From: Calycina herbarum
Taxonomy: Eukaryota > Ascomycota > Leotiomycetes > Helotiales > Pezizellaceae
Assembly: GCA_001414485.1 (NCBI GenBank)
Contig: LLEY01000075.1
Location: forward strand, 62,001 to 126,000
DNA: 64,000 bases
Direction of reading: 5' to 3'
Shown here: positions 41,920 through 54,396 of the stretch, piece by piece
Position numbering within the stretch: position 1 is the stretch's first letter
Layout of the letters: each line of letters opens with the position of its first letter
Made by a program: the position numbers and the translations under genes
The notes under the pieces: generated by a model
What the model was told of the DNA's origin: nothing
Database searches by the model: none
The model's input: the letters and a program-made list of their open reading frames with translations, nothing else

Positions 41920-44768
41920 ATACACGATTTTCCTATCATCAATCAAAACAGAAAACTGCATTAATCATCTATCCGGAGAGCGAACGAAAAGGACCGCAAA
42001 GAATTACCAATTACAGAATCTATTGATGACCCCCAATGAACCGGGGGAAGGAGGAGATTGGTGTTGGACAGAATCTCAAGCCACCCGAAGCGAAAAGAGA
42101 ATAGCCGTTTCTGAATCGGGCCGCCATTTTTTTTTTTTTGTTTACGAATTGTTTACGATATGGAGAACCAACATTCTGGATTTGGAATGTGACCAGAAAT
42201 CTTCGATTTTAGGGCTATCCGGATGTGTGGGACTTGACCTCACGTCAACGAGAATCCTTCGCACTGTTTTCGGGGAGTTGTTGGGAAGAGGCGCAAAAGA
42301 GTCGGGTGGGCCGAAAACCGAAACATCGCCACATGCGCCGCCGCGCCTTCTGAGGCGGGTATTTCCATCTTGGATTTGGAGGCTGGGGAAACCCGTCGGT
42401 TTGGGTGGGCCGAGGTTGGTTTTGTGCGAAGGATTTGCTGATATACGTTCCTTTGCTTGCTAATGGCTCGCGAGGATTTTCTTTTTGGGGGAACTGTTGT
42501 GAAATGTTTTCTTTTCAATATATACGCGGGCTTACTTTTTTGGGGATTTTTTTTGGCATGGATGGGCGGGTTAGGAGGGGGATTCGGGATTGGGTATTTC
42601 TGGTATTTCATTTATATTGTTATACAGGGGGTTGAGCAATCATATCATTGAGATGGTTAGGTGAGATTTATAGAGGAAAACGAGAAGAGCAGTTTAGATG
42701 GAATCTTAATATTTGTCCCTGTCCTTGTTAGTGCCATGTTAGTGCCTTGTTTTGGCTTAGAAAACGAGGCTTCGAGTGGACTGGCGCGCAATGGATGGTA
42801 GTAAAATACTTTGGGTTCGTATCCTCCCGTCATTCCAACTCTCTAGGATAATCTAAGATAATAAACCTAATTAGTTGAGACAATTTGGGATATTAATCTA
42901 GATGGCTTAGAACAACGAAGTTCGATTGTCCTCCAGTATATAGGGTATTTAGAAATTTGGCACAAGATATCTACTGTCGTTTATGTCATCTACCGCAAGA
43001 CAGGAAAACTGTCACATGAACTTTTGGGCTTGATGCTTGACCCAAAATGAAAATAAAAGTCTAGAATAAAGGTTCCCTTTTACGGTCGCCTCGAAGTCGT
43101 GTCATAAATTCGACCTATATCAAACCTCCACTAAATCAGCACCCCAATTATTATCAGTATTCAACCCTCAAAGCCAACCCTAAAGAAAATGCACCCATTC
43201 AATCCCTCTTCCAAAAGGCAGACCCATCCAAGTCTCACTCCGTACTCGCTTCCTCGCTTATTACCAACAAACACCTCCTCCATTCAATATCACCACACCC
43301 TTTCAACCCTTCGCAAACCCCACGAAGTCCCAACCCATCGCCTTCGCATCCTCATTCTAGACTCCATCTCATTACGGAAATCCCCTCGCATCCCCTAATT
43401 ACCCACATATTCCTCCGACAAACCGATGTAACGACGACCACTCTCACCCCTCACCCCCTCCCCTCTCCTCTCCTCCCCATCTCACACCCACATCCCCCTT
43501 CAAGGCCAAAGCTTACCACTCCCTCGTCCCCTTACTAACTTATCTGACTCCTACTCATCACATTCTCACCAAAGCGACCCAGCAAGCGCGGAGAAGAGTC
43601 TCCACACACACCCCACGTAAGCACTACGTCCAACTCCCCTTTCGCATCCCACATAAGCGAGCGAGCGAGGAACGAAATGCGACAAACCGAAACAAGGGCT
43701 TACAAAGGAGTCGGAGTTCAAAGTTCATTGAATACGAGGAATTCAATCCGATGCAAGATGAGAGATCACAGCCAGCTCATCTGGACTGGAAAAAGGCAGA
43801 ATGAGCCACCAGTGAGATCAAACGCGTCCCATCTCTCGCCAAGAAAACGAACCATGCCTGGCGAATAGTCCGAGTGCGAGGTTCGAGGAACAATGAGAAA
43901 CACGTTTCATCTGCAAGAGTATGGGCCATCTTTCTCCGTACACCCCACTCTCTTCAATCGTGCGAAAGTAGACAGGACAATGACTGAAATTGTGCCAAAG
44001 GGCTAAGTATCTTGCCAAAGTAATCTAGGTTAATTGAGAACCCAACAACGCAACCGTATGGCACATTTTTGGAGAAGTGGATTAGGTACCTGTACCGAGA
44101 AAGATGCTAGGGGCTTTTGCACTAAAAGTCCCTCGGGGACCGGTCCACCCGTGATCAAGCGCAGTTCCCAAACTTGGAAGAGCGAGCGAGAATGCAAGCA
44201 GCCCAACGCGAAAAGAAGACCATTCTTAGAGAGAAAACGAGGAAGCGAACGAATCGCATCTGATGTCACCCACACACCAAAAACACATCACCCATATACA
44301 TATCACTTTATAATTCTCATCTCTTGACCCTTCTCTCCCTAAGTACATTTCCCTCAGTCATTGATCATCCCCTCCCCCTCCCCCACCAACCACTTCCATG
44401 CCCGCTACACAGCGTCATCATAAATTTACAGATCCATCCCTTTCCTCCCCTCGGCCAATTCCATCCTTGTAAACTGAAAAAGTCAAGACAAAAAGACAAA
44501 ACGAGTAATCCCATCAAAAAAAAAAAATGAACCATGCATGCCATCCCATCCACCCCTTTATACTTTCGACTACCCATGCATTGGCAGTATAAGAGAATCA
44601 AGGGAATAGCAGGACGAAAAGAGAAGCAAACTCGCTATGGAAATAAAAGAGAAAGCTGTACTCGTTGTATAAGCCGAAAAACCCGCACTCCATTCCAACC
44701 CATCTACGCCGTCCAAGAGAAAAAAGAGATGGAGAGATGGAGATAAGAGGAAAATAAGTTACAAAACC
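41920..44768. other. Intergenic; palindromic-repeat copy at about 42815-43005, no gene
   Basis: The repeat copy shows GGGTTCGTATCCTCCCGTC, ATTCCAACTCTCTAGGATAA, AGAACAACGAAG and CTACTGTCG in the usual order. A 13-nt T run lies near 42127. 43.1-43.6 kb is strongly C-rich on the plus strand. Frames up to 225 codons (41786-42463) overlap the end of the preceding gene and lack any domain. 44.3-44.77 kb is the 3' side of the LRR gene. Confidence 0.5.
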
Positions 44769-47700
44769 TCAATCCGCAATCGCACTCCCACTCAGCGGGC
44801 TACTAGGACCAACATCAACCCTAACATTCCTCTGCGCAGCCCTCTGACTCTGCACGAAGACTTCCCAGCCCTCGGGGTCTTGCTCCTGGAGTTCCTTCTT
44901 GAGAATGCTAGCCTCATTACTCATATCATCAAGCAAATGATTATCTCCAATCATCTGAACCCTTTCACGGATTTCCTCACCCCCAAGACCAGCAACCAGG
45001 GCGCGTAGCATCTGTAAATGCTTAGGCTGTTCATCTGCATTCGTTCCTTGAAGATGGTCTTCCGTATCCGGCTTGATGATATCCCGTCGGAATTTCTGTC
45101 CAAAACGATGCATACGACCCTCCTCCTCGCTTAGAGCTCGAGAGGCAAGTGATACGTCTGAGTTGTGCCGAGACAGGACTGGACGACGCACACCATCTTC
45201 GTCATCAGATACGGGTGCTTCGACGTGAACATGGTCGTTATCTGACGTGTAGCCGTCGTGTCCGGTGAGATCGATGCTCTCGGATGGACTTCCTTGACTT
45301 AGGTGATCGGTAACTTCTGCAACATGGGGTGATGTGATGGGTATGGGTATACGTGTCTCGGGATATTCATCTTCGAATCGATTGATCATTCCCTCGAGTG
45401 TTTTGTCCAAGAATAGGAGGCGTTCTGCAATAATCAATTAGTATGGGGGATTGAAGATATTTGATTGGGGAACATACGATAATTGGCTCTATCCTTGCCC
45501 CTCGATTCCTTGACCAAAGCAGGTTGTAATCGAGCCCGGATCTTTCGAGCACTCCCAAGAAGATTTTTAGACATATCCTTGGCCTTGCCACAGCTGACAG
45601 GGGATCTCGGTCTGTCGGATCCATTCACACTTCCATCCGTAGAAGAATCATTCCTCAAGTCGTTACCTCGGTTCTTTAGACAGATGCCTAAAGCTTTCAC
45701 GACACCACTACCACCAATAACATAATCATCATCTGGTGCTGGATCATCGTCGCTATGGCTATCGTCGCTGCTCTCATCGTGGCCAACGAGATGCAGTAAT
45801 ACGTCTGGTACCACAACCTCTTTTTCGCCACCATGGGGTTCCAATGCCGCGGTCACAGCCTCACTGATCTCAGCTACGGGACCTCGTTCCATATTTCTCA
45901 GGCAATAGGCAACCACCTGTTTGGCTAATGCCTTTACGACTTCGCTCGAATCTGGGGATGGGACTTCAATATCGATGCACATAATCGTGTTGGATACTCG
46001 TACTGCAGCCATTAATGATGCATACAACGCACAAGCTTCCTCTTGGCTGGCTTCGTCTTTTGCATTGGACAAAGCAGCTAGTTGTGGGTTTTCCATTATG
46101 GTCAAGTGAGCAAGGCTAGAGCTCTCTGGGAGAATTTCAGCTAATGCAATGGCCTGATCGGGTGTCATTGAGACATTGGTAAGATGTATCCTCTTTAGGA
46201 TAGGCATCTTTGGTATGTATCTGATATCGTGTTAGTAAGTCTATGTCATCCAATCGGAGCCTTGATGAAGCGTCAAACGAAAAGTATATGTAAGGCTGAG
46301 GTAAAGGGGGGATTGAAAGGGTGCCAGTCTGACATAAGACGGCATTGAGCCTCAATTCAGCCGCAAGATTCGTCAACTTTAAAAGAAACCCAAATTGGGC
46401 AGTAACTCGCTCGCAACTTATGTAATCCTATAACAGGGGAAAACAAGGGGAAAATAACGTACCTTCTAAGCAACCCAATGGCACTAGGTTGGGTTTCGAA
46501 CAGGGCATGATTTTGTGATAAATCAATGAATCGGAAGTTCGTCAGCTTCACCAACGCCGGGAACAATGCCCACAACGAATCTGGCGTCAGATTACACTCG
46601 GCTAGACTCAAGGCGTAGAGTTCATTCTCGACACTCAAAGCGCTAGCGATGACACCCAGTTGGTCCTTCAGATCATTCCCACCCAAGTCCAGACCCTCGC
46701 AATGGCCTTCTCGAAGAAAGCGAGCAACGTGCTGCATACCCTCGGGAGTGATATCGTTACCGGCAATACCGAGTCGACGTAAGCCTGATTTGATAGCACC
46801 ATCGATGAGACTTCCCAGCTGCTCAGTGGTTAAACCACATTCCGCAATATTCAACAGCTCGAATTCTTTTCCCGCCAAGCGTTCACCAAGAGCTTTAGAG
46901 AGGAGACAAGAGACGTCCGGATTCGAGGTCGTCGAACTGGAAGTTCGGTGAAGATGGAGCTGATGATGTTGGTGTTGTGGCGTAGTAACTGGCGGAGGTT
47001 GTGGAAAAGGAACCTTGGAAAGATCCATGGATTTGAGAGACCGGCACATATTGATGAATATGCAAATGTATCGCCATCCGTCCTTTCCAATCTTGGCATT
47101 GTTCTTGAATACTACACGTTCTACAACACCACCATGATGTATCGTTTCGCCATCTTTGCACTTTTTGAGCCTTCTCCTGTTGTAATCTGGGTATTTCGCT
47201 GCTAATAAGCCGGCTAAGATGACGCGGACTCCTTCGTCTGTCAGGCCACTGTTATCCAATATGATTTCTTTTACTGGAACAACCGCCAAGTAATCTCCAA
47301 GAGTGACAAGGTCGGGTAACTGAAGCCAGTAATTTGTGAGATCCAGAGAATTCACTACGCCGGGAGTTCCCATGCTGGACATTGAAGCCGTCAGTTGCTC
47401 AGTGATCTTTTTTAGTATGGGTGTCTCGCGAAGCTGACAGCATCTTCGATATATTCGTGCGGGATCCGTCGTGGGCGAGACTTGAGTCTTCGGTGTGCCG
47501 ACTCCGGTCAGAGAACTTCCCAAGGAACTATCGCTAGCATTTCTGATAAGCTCAACAGGAAGAGTGCCATTAGCCTCTGCTAATTTCCGTTTCTTTTCTT
47601 TCCTAGCTTTCCTCTCTTCCTCACTCCTCTTCTTCTTCTCTTTCTTCTTGGTCTCCTTATCGGCGGGGGTCGATTCCTCCTTCACTTCGTTTGTTGTCGC

Positions 47701-48695
47701 CGAGGGCTCCTTTTCGGATTCGATAGCATCTACGGGTCCTTGCTCGTTGGCAACTGGCGGAGATTTCACTCCCTCGGCCGGTTCTGCTACCGATTTCTTT
47801 TTCTCCTTTTCCTTCTGCTTCTCATCTGCAACATCGTCGTTGTATCGCGGACTACTCGCAATTTCCACATCCACGCAGAACGCTACCCTTTTCAGCTTCG
47901 ACTGATCCAGTTCCTGTATAGAACACCGTTCCCGATTGGGGTCCACATTCAAGACCTTTCTCTCACATAATCCATGCTGTACCCCTCTCGGACTATGCGA
48001 CAATTGTCCGCCAGACGACGATAGTCTTCGCAGTGCGCTCTGCAAGAAACTCGGCTGCGTAGATTTCGGTGGAGCGGGGGTATAAGGTGCGTCACCAGCT
48101 GCTTTGACAGCATGGGGTAGTATCGCATTCTTTGGAGCATGGGGCCCAGTAGGAACTGGGGGTTCTGAATTAGTAGGGGAATTGGTCGCTACTGGAGGAC
48201 TTGGTGCTGCCCCTTGTGCATTATGTACTCCAGCCGGTGAGGATGAAAACTTCGAAGATATAGTAGATAGCCACGAATTCCGCCGTGCGGGGGGGGAAGA
48301 TAAGTTCTTTGGCAGACTCCCATTCCCATTCTGTGGTATCGTCTTATCTGATGAACCACTCCTTGGGAAGCCGGGTCTATGTATAGGTATGGGTTTCGCG
48401 GACGTAGGGATATCGGTTTGGTGGCCATTGCCATTTTGTGTCGCGTTCGGTTCTGGTGGCAAAGAGTCTGGTAAAGGCTGGGGTTTAGGATGATGATCTG
48501 TTGAAAATGAAAATAGTCAGTCAGCATATAATTTTTGCAAGGAGTATCATGACCCCAGGTTCCACTGCGTTGGGAGAGGCAGTCTTGCCAGGGCCAGACA
48601 TCAAAGGGGACCAAGATGGCTGCTATCAGGGACATACCTCTAGCTGAGCTCTTGCTGGTCATCCAGGAGATGTCAACACCATGAACGCTCTCCAT
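44769..48695 (-). CDS. Leucine-rich-repeat protein with PP1-docking-like motif (PPP1R37-like layout)
   Basis: Exons 48695-48638, 48497-46463, 46220-45478 and 45424-44769 close in phase to 1163 aa. Residues 1 to about 220 are disordered and Ser/Pro-rich. KRVAF, at about 222-226 and followed by CVDVEI, matches the RVxF motif used to bind protein phosphatase 1. After a Lys/Glu-rich stretch (KKEKKKRSEEERKARKEKKR) come ribonuclease-inhibitor-type LRRs from about 370 to 760 (VNSLDLTNYWLQLPDLVTLG, LLNIAECGLTTEQLG, LRFIDLSQNHALF). The C-terminal 350 residues are acidic and disordered. This order, RVxF plus RI-type LRR, recalls metazoan PPP1R37, but the link is inference. Intron 3 (242 nt) is long. 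A (TAG)n run lies just upstream of the start. Confidence 0.82.
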
Positions 48696-48710
48696 TGTGA
48701 AGATCGGCGT

Positions 48711-48735
48711 AGTAGTAGTAGTAGTAGTAGTAGAC
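48711..48735. repeat. (TAG)n microsatellite upstream of the LRR gene
   Basis: About eight TAG units lie 16 bp before the start codon of the LRR gene, so they fall in its leader or core promoter. Confidence 0.9.
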
Positions 48736-49733
48736 AGATTGGAACGTGTGTCTTTCTTGTGGGACCTTGTTATGGAATAGAGAGCGATGGCGACAATGTG
48801 CTCACCTCAGCACCTTGGGCCATTCCAGAAGAGTTTATTGAGGCTGGATCAACATGGTGCGCCACCGTGTGAATGGTTTAGGTATCGGTATCGGCTGGTA
48901 GTGGAAGGGTGCAGGTGAATGCCACTGGAGGTTAGCTAAGGTGGTTGATAAGCGGGGGATCGGTCGAGGTGAGTTGCGGTGGTAGAGGGAAGAATCGGAG
49001 GATACGACGAATGGCGGCTATGGACTCTCTGTAGGCAATGCCAATGCAAACTGTATCTGTGAAGGGAGGAGAGTGATGGGTATTGTGACTTCTTCAGCGG
49101 CAAGAATGGAGGGAATTGGCTTGTAGATGGGCGGACGTGGTACCACTTTGACCACTTTGACCCTGGAAAAGTGACTTCACCGTGGAGAGAGTGCACTGAA
49201 TTACAGGGGAGCGCGGGTGGTATTCGGCATCTTCTGAGGGCGGGGGGTATCACTCACCACACAGTCACAAAGTGTCTCGTCGCTTTGTCCATTGTTACAC
49301 TGGCCTGACGGGAGCATACAGTACGCATACAGTACGCATACAGTACGCATACAGTACACATACAATGTTAGTAAATCAACACAAGTGCTTTGTTGTCCCA
49401 AAACATTCCAACCCAACACAACTCCATCTTTGCGAAATCAGCCAAGAGGCATCATCATCGCTTGGCTAAGCTTCAGCTCCTAACCAACTCCAGCTTTTGC
49501 CGTTGGAAATCGACCAGTGGCAGCGTCATGATTCGCAATGATCCACCAGTTCGCCCGCAATTTCAAAACACCTGAATTGATCACGGGAATCGTTTCCCAG
49601 CATTCTTCTCCAACCTTGGAATTGCAAGCATAAACGTCCAAATAGCGGGGTAATTCAACTACGCCTCTCCTCCACTGCTACTCTAGGCCTAGACACTCGC
49701 CCCAAACCAACAAACCCAGCCCAAAAAGTCAAA
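48736..49733. promoter_or_regulatory. Divergent intergenic region, LRR gene / DCG1-like gene
   Basis: About 1 kb between divergent genes. It contains the 11-bp tandem repeat at 49314-49357 and no supported gene. Confidence 0.55.
49314..49357. repeat. 11-bp tandem repeat, four units
   Basis: GCATACAGTAC is repeated four times exactly, followed by a partial ACATACA. The unit is close to one DNA helical turn, so any bound protein would face the same side each time. Confidence 0.9.
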
Positions 49734-50507
49734 ATGGTCACCTCAACCTCCCGAAAGATCCTCATAATAAATCCCAACTCCTCAAAGTCTATGACCAGCG
49801 GCATAGACACCCTTCTGCAAAACCTAAATCTCTCCGGCTCGACCTCCACCCAAATAGACACCTACACAGCACCTTCCGGTCCCGGCAGCATAAACAACGA
49901 AGAAGACGCCCTGGTCAGCGCAAACATCGTATTCTCAGATCTCACCACTTCCAAAAAACTAGAAAAATATGATGCCTTCCTCATCGCATGTTACAGCGTC
50001 CATCCACTCGTTGGGATGTTACAAGAACGAGTGAAGCCAGATGTCCACGTGACGGGCATTTTCGAAGCCAGTATCTCCACCTCCCTCTCTTTGCTTCCTA
50101 TGTCTGGAAGTCGATCGAAATTTGGGATCGTGAGTACGGGTACTTATTGGGAGAAAGAACTTTCCGAGGGTGTACAGAAATATCTCAATATCTCAGATCT
50201 CGCCCACTTCAAAAGGTTCAAAGGCGTGGAAACCACGGGGTTGAATGCAGATGAACTTCACACTGCACCCCCGGAATTAGTGAGGAGCAAGATGATGGAG
50301 GCTACCAAGAGGTTGGTTAGGGATAAGGATGTTAAGGTTGTTTGTTTGGGATGTGCGGGCATGGCGGGCTTGGATGATATTGTGAGGGAGGCTTTGGTCG
50401 AGGAGTTGGGTGAGGATGCAAAACATGTTCATATTCTTGATGGTGTGAAGGCTGGGGTTGGTATTCTTGAGGGGCTGCTTCGTGCGTTACCACCGTCGGG
50501 AGCTTAG
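49734..50507 (+). CDS. DCG1: DCG1-like Asp/Glu/hydantoin racemase-family protein
   Basis: Single-exon 257-aa protein of the Asp/Glu/hydantoin racemase superfamily, close to yeast Dcg1, whose gene lies near allantoin-use genes and responds to nitrogen. It begins with the family pattern KILIINPNSSKSMTSGI, and GPGSINNEEDAL follows. The two catalytic Cys expected of the fold are visible: the first in FLIACYSVHPL (about residue 86) and the second in VVCLGCAGMAGLD (about 205-210). Family members racemise amino acids or hydantoins, so an enzyme acting on a nitrogen compound is likely, but the substrate is unknown. No membrane or signal segments. It is divergent from the LRR gene. Confidence 0.92.
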   Translation: MVTSTSRKILIINPNSSKSMTSGIDTLLQNLNLSGSTSTQIDTYTAPSGPGSINNEEDALVSANIVFSDLTTSKKLEKYDAFLIACYSVHPLVGMLQERVKPDVHVTGIFEASISTSLSLLPMSGSRSKFGIVSTGTYWEKELSEGVQKYLNISDLAHFKRFKGVETTGLNADELHTAPPELVRSKMMEATKRLVRDKDVKVVCLGCAGMAGLDDIVREALVEELGEDAKHVHILDGVKAGVGILEGLLRALPPSGA

Positions 50508-50589
50508 TTTGGGGTGGGGTTTGTTTGGTGGGAAGGGACTGTGATGTGTATTTGGATCGTGGCCAGGGTGTACATATGGGATGGCACTG

Positions 50590-50950
50590 TAGAGCATTAG
50601 CATTGGTAGCTTAATTTTGCTACAAGCCCACGATTTTCAGTAAAACCGTGCGGCGGACTTAATTGATCTGAAAGACCTAGGTTAAGAATAATTACCCGAG
50701 TTACTTTGAAATTCCACCAGGGATTGCAGGAATTCAGGACTGCAGTCCAAAGTACTTTCCCTTCTACAAATGTCCCAACTCTTCTGGAATAATAAAAGCA
50801 ACGCGAATTTAATGATTCATCCTTGTAGGACAATCGACTCGATTTTCGCGACCTGGTTTTGGAGGTACTTTACTGCTACTAAATTCCTGCACTCCCTAGC
50901 GATCTAGAACAACTAGAGCTCCATACTACAATTCTTTGATCTGTCGCGAG
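50590..50950. repeat. Composite of dispersed repeat fragments
   Basis: 50725-50880 matches 32028-32175. The end (AGATCTAGAACAACTAGAGC, then GATCTGTCGCGAGAG) matches the right part of the palindromic family. The composite is about 360 bp and could be a longer relative of that family. Confidence 0.55.
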
Positions 50951-52261
50951 AGTAGAAAAACTCTAAGCAATTATGATCGACCTAAAGTAAAGAGAGGAAG
51001 CCGACGCCGACAACCTATTGTTCATTTATTACATAAAATCTTTAAGGGTACAGGTCTTGATCATCATCCCCAATCCATTCATGAAACTTATTCTCAATCC
51101 TCAATCTGAAAGAAAAAAGCAGAGTACAAGGATGACAGAAGAAGGAAAAGGGAAGAGTGTAAAGAATTCTCGTTCTTGATTTGTCCAACTACTCACGAAC
51201 CTAGGCTGGACTTGTTTTTCTTACATGACTAACTATAAATTTACAGAGTCTTAATTGTATTCTTAAGCTTGCTAAATCAAGATATCTATCTGCAGAAGTG
51301 ATTGAATCCCAAAAGCAACAACGGTTTACAACGTCTTTTAAAACAATCTCCAAGTTTCACTTAGACAATTAGAGATACTTTATCATAAAGCATTCCCTAG
51401 AATTGTAATACATCGATCTCCACTCTTATTCCCACTTCCTTTCTCTTGTACAATTCCAACTTGGCAATTAATTCTCTTTTCAAGTGAACGATTAATCAGA
51501 TTCCAAGTCCAGACCACAAGTCTACATCGCAGATCTATCAAATTAACAGGCGACCAGAACATCTCCAGGTATTATCACTGAAGAGTTACTTGAGCTAATT
51601 CACTATACTTTCTCTGAAGAGGTCTAAGTATGGAACTGTCTAGTCTGAAGCATTTTGAAAACTACAAAGATTAAATATTGAGAAGTCAAGCCTATTCAAT
51701 GACTCAGGGAATCTAAATCCTCGTTCTCACAACCCTCCTCAAATAAAACCTCATTATCCCAGACTATTTTCAAAGAATCAAAAATTTCACGTTTGAATTT
51801 TCTAAACTATCTGGGTTAACATTCCACTATCCGAGAATAAAAAGAGTAACAAGGACTGGCTGATGGAATAGCGTAGATCAAAGACCATCCTTTCGGACGA
51901 AAGAGCCGAATGAGAGTGAAGTGAGAAATAGAATGCCAAAACGCAATGGCTTGCTTCAGTCTTATACTATAACCGGAAATGATGTGAAAGTGCAAACCGT
52001 GAGAAACCTGCTCGCTTCAGTCTCGATTTGATTTTTTATTCCCCCCTTCCCACCATGCCCCCCTTTTTATTCACTCAGATAGTTCTCGCAAAAAATCACT
52101 AATTGGCGAAATTGTCTGAAATCCCCTGGGAGAACAAGAAACCAGAATTCTCGATTCTTCAAACCATCTAGGATAATACTTTTCATTATCCCAAATCCTT
52201 TCACACAATGAGTAGACTAGCTCGCGATAAATAGCAAAAGCGGAAGTGAATATCAGCTCCA
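50951..52261. other. AT-rich intergenic, no gene
   Basis: No frame above about 60 codons and no domain. 51770-51840 holds a weak repeat fragment (TTCTAAACTATCTGGGTTAAC). The composition is more AT-rich than in the flanking genes. Confidence 0.5.
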
Positions 52262-52440
52262 TACCTGCCTACCTAATCGTTGTCCCAGCTATATTGGGTT
52301 ATCCACAGTAAATTACCCTAGATACTTGGAACAACTCCAAAAATTATCCTAGGTGTTTAGAACAATCAAGTTTCATTGTTCTGAAGTATTCAGGAACTTG
52401 TACTAGAAAGTTGGAACGACGAGAGATATTTACCCTCGCT
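52262..52440. repeat. Copy of palindromic MITE-like repeat
   Basis: ACCTGCCTACCTAATCG, TTGTCCCAGCTATATTGGG, CTAGATACTTGGAACAAC, AGGTGTTTAGAACAATC and GAAAGTTGGAACGACGAGAG occur in order, as in the 5.7-kb copy. Confidence 0.6.
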
Positions 52441-52725
52441 TTTTCTGAGACTGGTTGTTCAAAAAACAAACGTCCAGGTTTTTATAATTCATGTGCCCTT
52501 GTGCTATCGGAGAAGAAAAAGAAGAAATGCCCCGGCTCCTTTTGCCTACCTAAAATCCCTATCCAAGTCTAGGTACCGTTACAAGATATACAAGATATAC
52601 AAGTATCTTTAGACTCTCTATCAATCCATCCCTCCCATTCCATAGCACCTGCCCAAATCAAATCCAACCTAACCCCAACACCAAGTCCTTCAAAATCAAG
52701 AAAAAAGAGCCTAAAATCAAATCAA

Positions 52726-54396
52726 TCAATCAACCCTCCTCTCCCTCCCCCAAACCTCATCCACATCCCTCTTCCCCCTCGTCTCCGGCACAAAAGCAGC
52801 AACAAAAAGAAAGCTCAACGCCGCCAAAGCAGTAAACCCGAAATACACCCATCCCCTCCCCCCAAGCCAATTATTCAACCACGTATTCACAATCGGGAAA
52901 AACTGCGCAACAATAAACGTCGCCGCGTAATTCCCCGCCAACGCCCAACTCTGCGTCGCACCTACAGCCTCCTGCCCCACGAGTTCAGAAGCCATCATGA
53001 AAGGCACAGGACCAAGACCGGTAGCGAAGAAAGCTACGAAGAGGAGAACGGCGATGGCGGAGAGGGCTTTGATTTCCAACCGTAAAGAGAGAGCGAGGAG
53101 GAGGGAGGAAGTTCCCATACCGGAGATGGAGAGGAGGAGACATGATTTGCGTCCTATTTTATCGGCTAGGGGTGCGCAGGCAATGGTTGTGAAGAGATTG
53201 ATGAGGGAGATGAGGATGGTAAGGGCGGAGGAGGACATGGACACTACGCCTTTTAGGAGGGAGACTGAGTACATCATTACGCTGTTTATGCCGCAGAGCT
53301 GTTGGGCGAACATTATTCCCAGGACGGCGATGATTGCGGGCCGGTAATGGGGGTCTACGATTATGGCGAAGAAACCTATGGGTGCGATGGTGGGTTTTGG
53401 TTGCATTGAGTCGCGGCGCGCTGGGGTTTCGGGGTCTTGGAGGAGGGATTCGGAGGCTTCTTCCAGGAGGGGTTTGTTGACGTCTGTTGTGTCCCAGTGT
53501 TGAATCTCTTCGGTGATTGAGGATTTGGACCCACGGATTCTTTGGAGGGTTGAGATGGCTTTTTGAGGGTGGTTATGGGCTGCCAACCAAGCTGGACTCT
53601 CTGGGACGAAGAAGAGACCAAGTCCTTGGAGAAGACCTAGTCCTGCTCCTACTGCTAGGATAATTCTCCATAACGACCCTTTGCTGAGGAAGAATCCCAA
53701 TGTTTGTGTGATCAAGATTCCAATATTGATTGTGACTTGTGTCATGGAGCCGAAGAGACCTCGTTCCTTTGGTGGAGCTACTTCTGATATATAAAGCGGA
53801 ACAATAACAGTTGAGGCGCCAGCTCCAACTCCGGAAAGGAATCTCCCAATCGACATGACAGGCACTGTGCCAGCCAGTGTCTCAAGACTCGAGCCCAATA
53901 TGAAGAATACACTTGTTATCCGCATCGCCCATAATCTGCCATATCCCGTCGAGGTTGGTCCAGCGAACAGGGCACCCACGAATCCTCCCACGACATAAGC
54001 CGAGGACAGAGCAGCAAACTGAGCTTCGTTCATGGGAATACATTGTGGGAGGTTCGTATCGGCGCTGGAGGCAACGTCTTCGGCGATAGATTTGATGGCA
54101 CAAGTGATAACATCTTGAGGAGCGTTGAGTTCGGACTGGGTGAGTTGGTTAGCAGGTAGACAAGGCTGGCCGGGAAATGGGGGAACTACCAAATGGAAAC
54201 CGAATTGTAAAGGACCGAGAGTTGAGACGAAGATTAGAAAGATGAGATAGGCCGTTACATCTCGAATGCACTGCCTCAAACCCGTCGAAGCCATTTGGTG
54301 ATTTACTCGGTGTTGATCTGAGGGATTGTTGGCTGGTCGCTCCAGCCTCGTGATGATGGGTCGAGGTGAGGTTGCGCTGTTCTCAACCCCACACAT
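52726..54396 (-). CDS. MFS sugar transporter (YBR241C/VPS73-like)
   Basis: Twelve-helix major facilitator of the sugar porter family, single exon, 556 aa. Signatures seen: GRFLSGVGAGASTVIVPLYI (loop and helix 5 region with the sugar-porter Gly pattern), VPESPAWLAAHN after helix 6 (the PESPRxL position), LADKIGRKSCLL between helices 8 and 9, and PETRGKRDVDEVW at the end (the PETKG position). QQLCGINSVMMYSVSLL matches the QQ-x-GIN-x-x-x-YY substrate motif of helix 7, with YS in place of YY. The sequence looks closest to the yeast YBR241C/VPS73 group, often placed at the vacuole rather than the plasma membrane. The substrate is unknown. The second Met at residue 35 (MASTGLRQ) is an equally good start. 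Confidence 0.9.
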   Translation of the reverse strand: MCGVENSATSPRPIITRLERPANNPSDQHRVNHQMASTGLRQCIRDVTAYLIFLIFVSTLGPLQFGFHLVVPPFPGQPCLPANQLTQSELNAPQDVITCAIKSIAEDVASSADTNLPQCIPMNEAQFAALSSAYVVGGFVGALFAGPTSTGYGRLWAMRITSVFFILGSSLETLAGTVPVMSIGRFLSGVGAGASTVIVPLYISEVAPPKERGLFGSMTQVTINIGILITQTLGFFLSKGSLWRIILAVGAGLGLLQGLGLFFVPESPAWLAAHNHPQKAISTLQRIRGSKSSITEEIQHWDTTDVNKPLLEEASESLLQDPETPARRDSMQPKPTIAPIGFFAIIVDPHYRPAIIAVLGIMFAQQLCGINSVMMYSVSLLKGVVSMSSSALTILISLINLFTTIACAPLADKIGRKSCLLLSISGMGTSSLLLALSLRLEIKALSAIAVLLFVAFFATGLGPVPFMMASELVGQEAVGATQSWALAGNYAATFIVAQFFPIVNTWLNNWLGGRGWVYFGFTALAALSFLFVAAFVPETRGKRDVDEVWGRERRVD

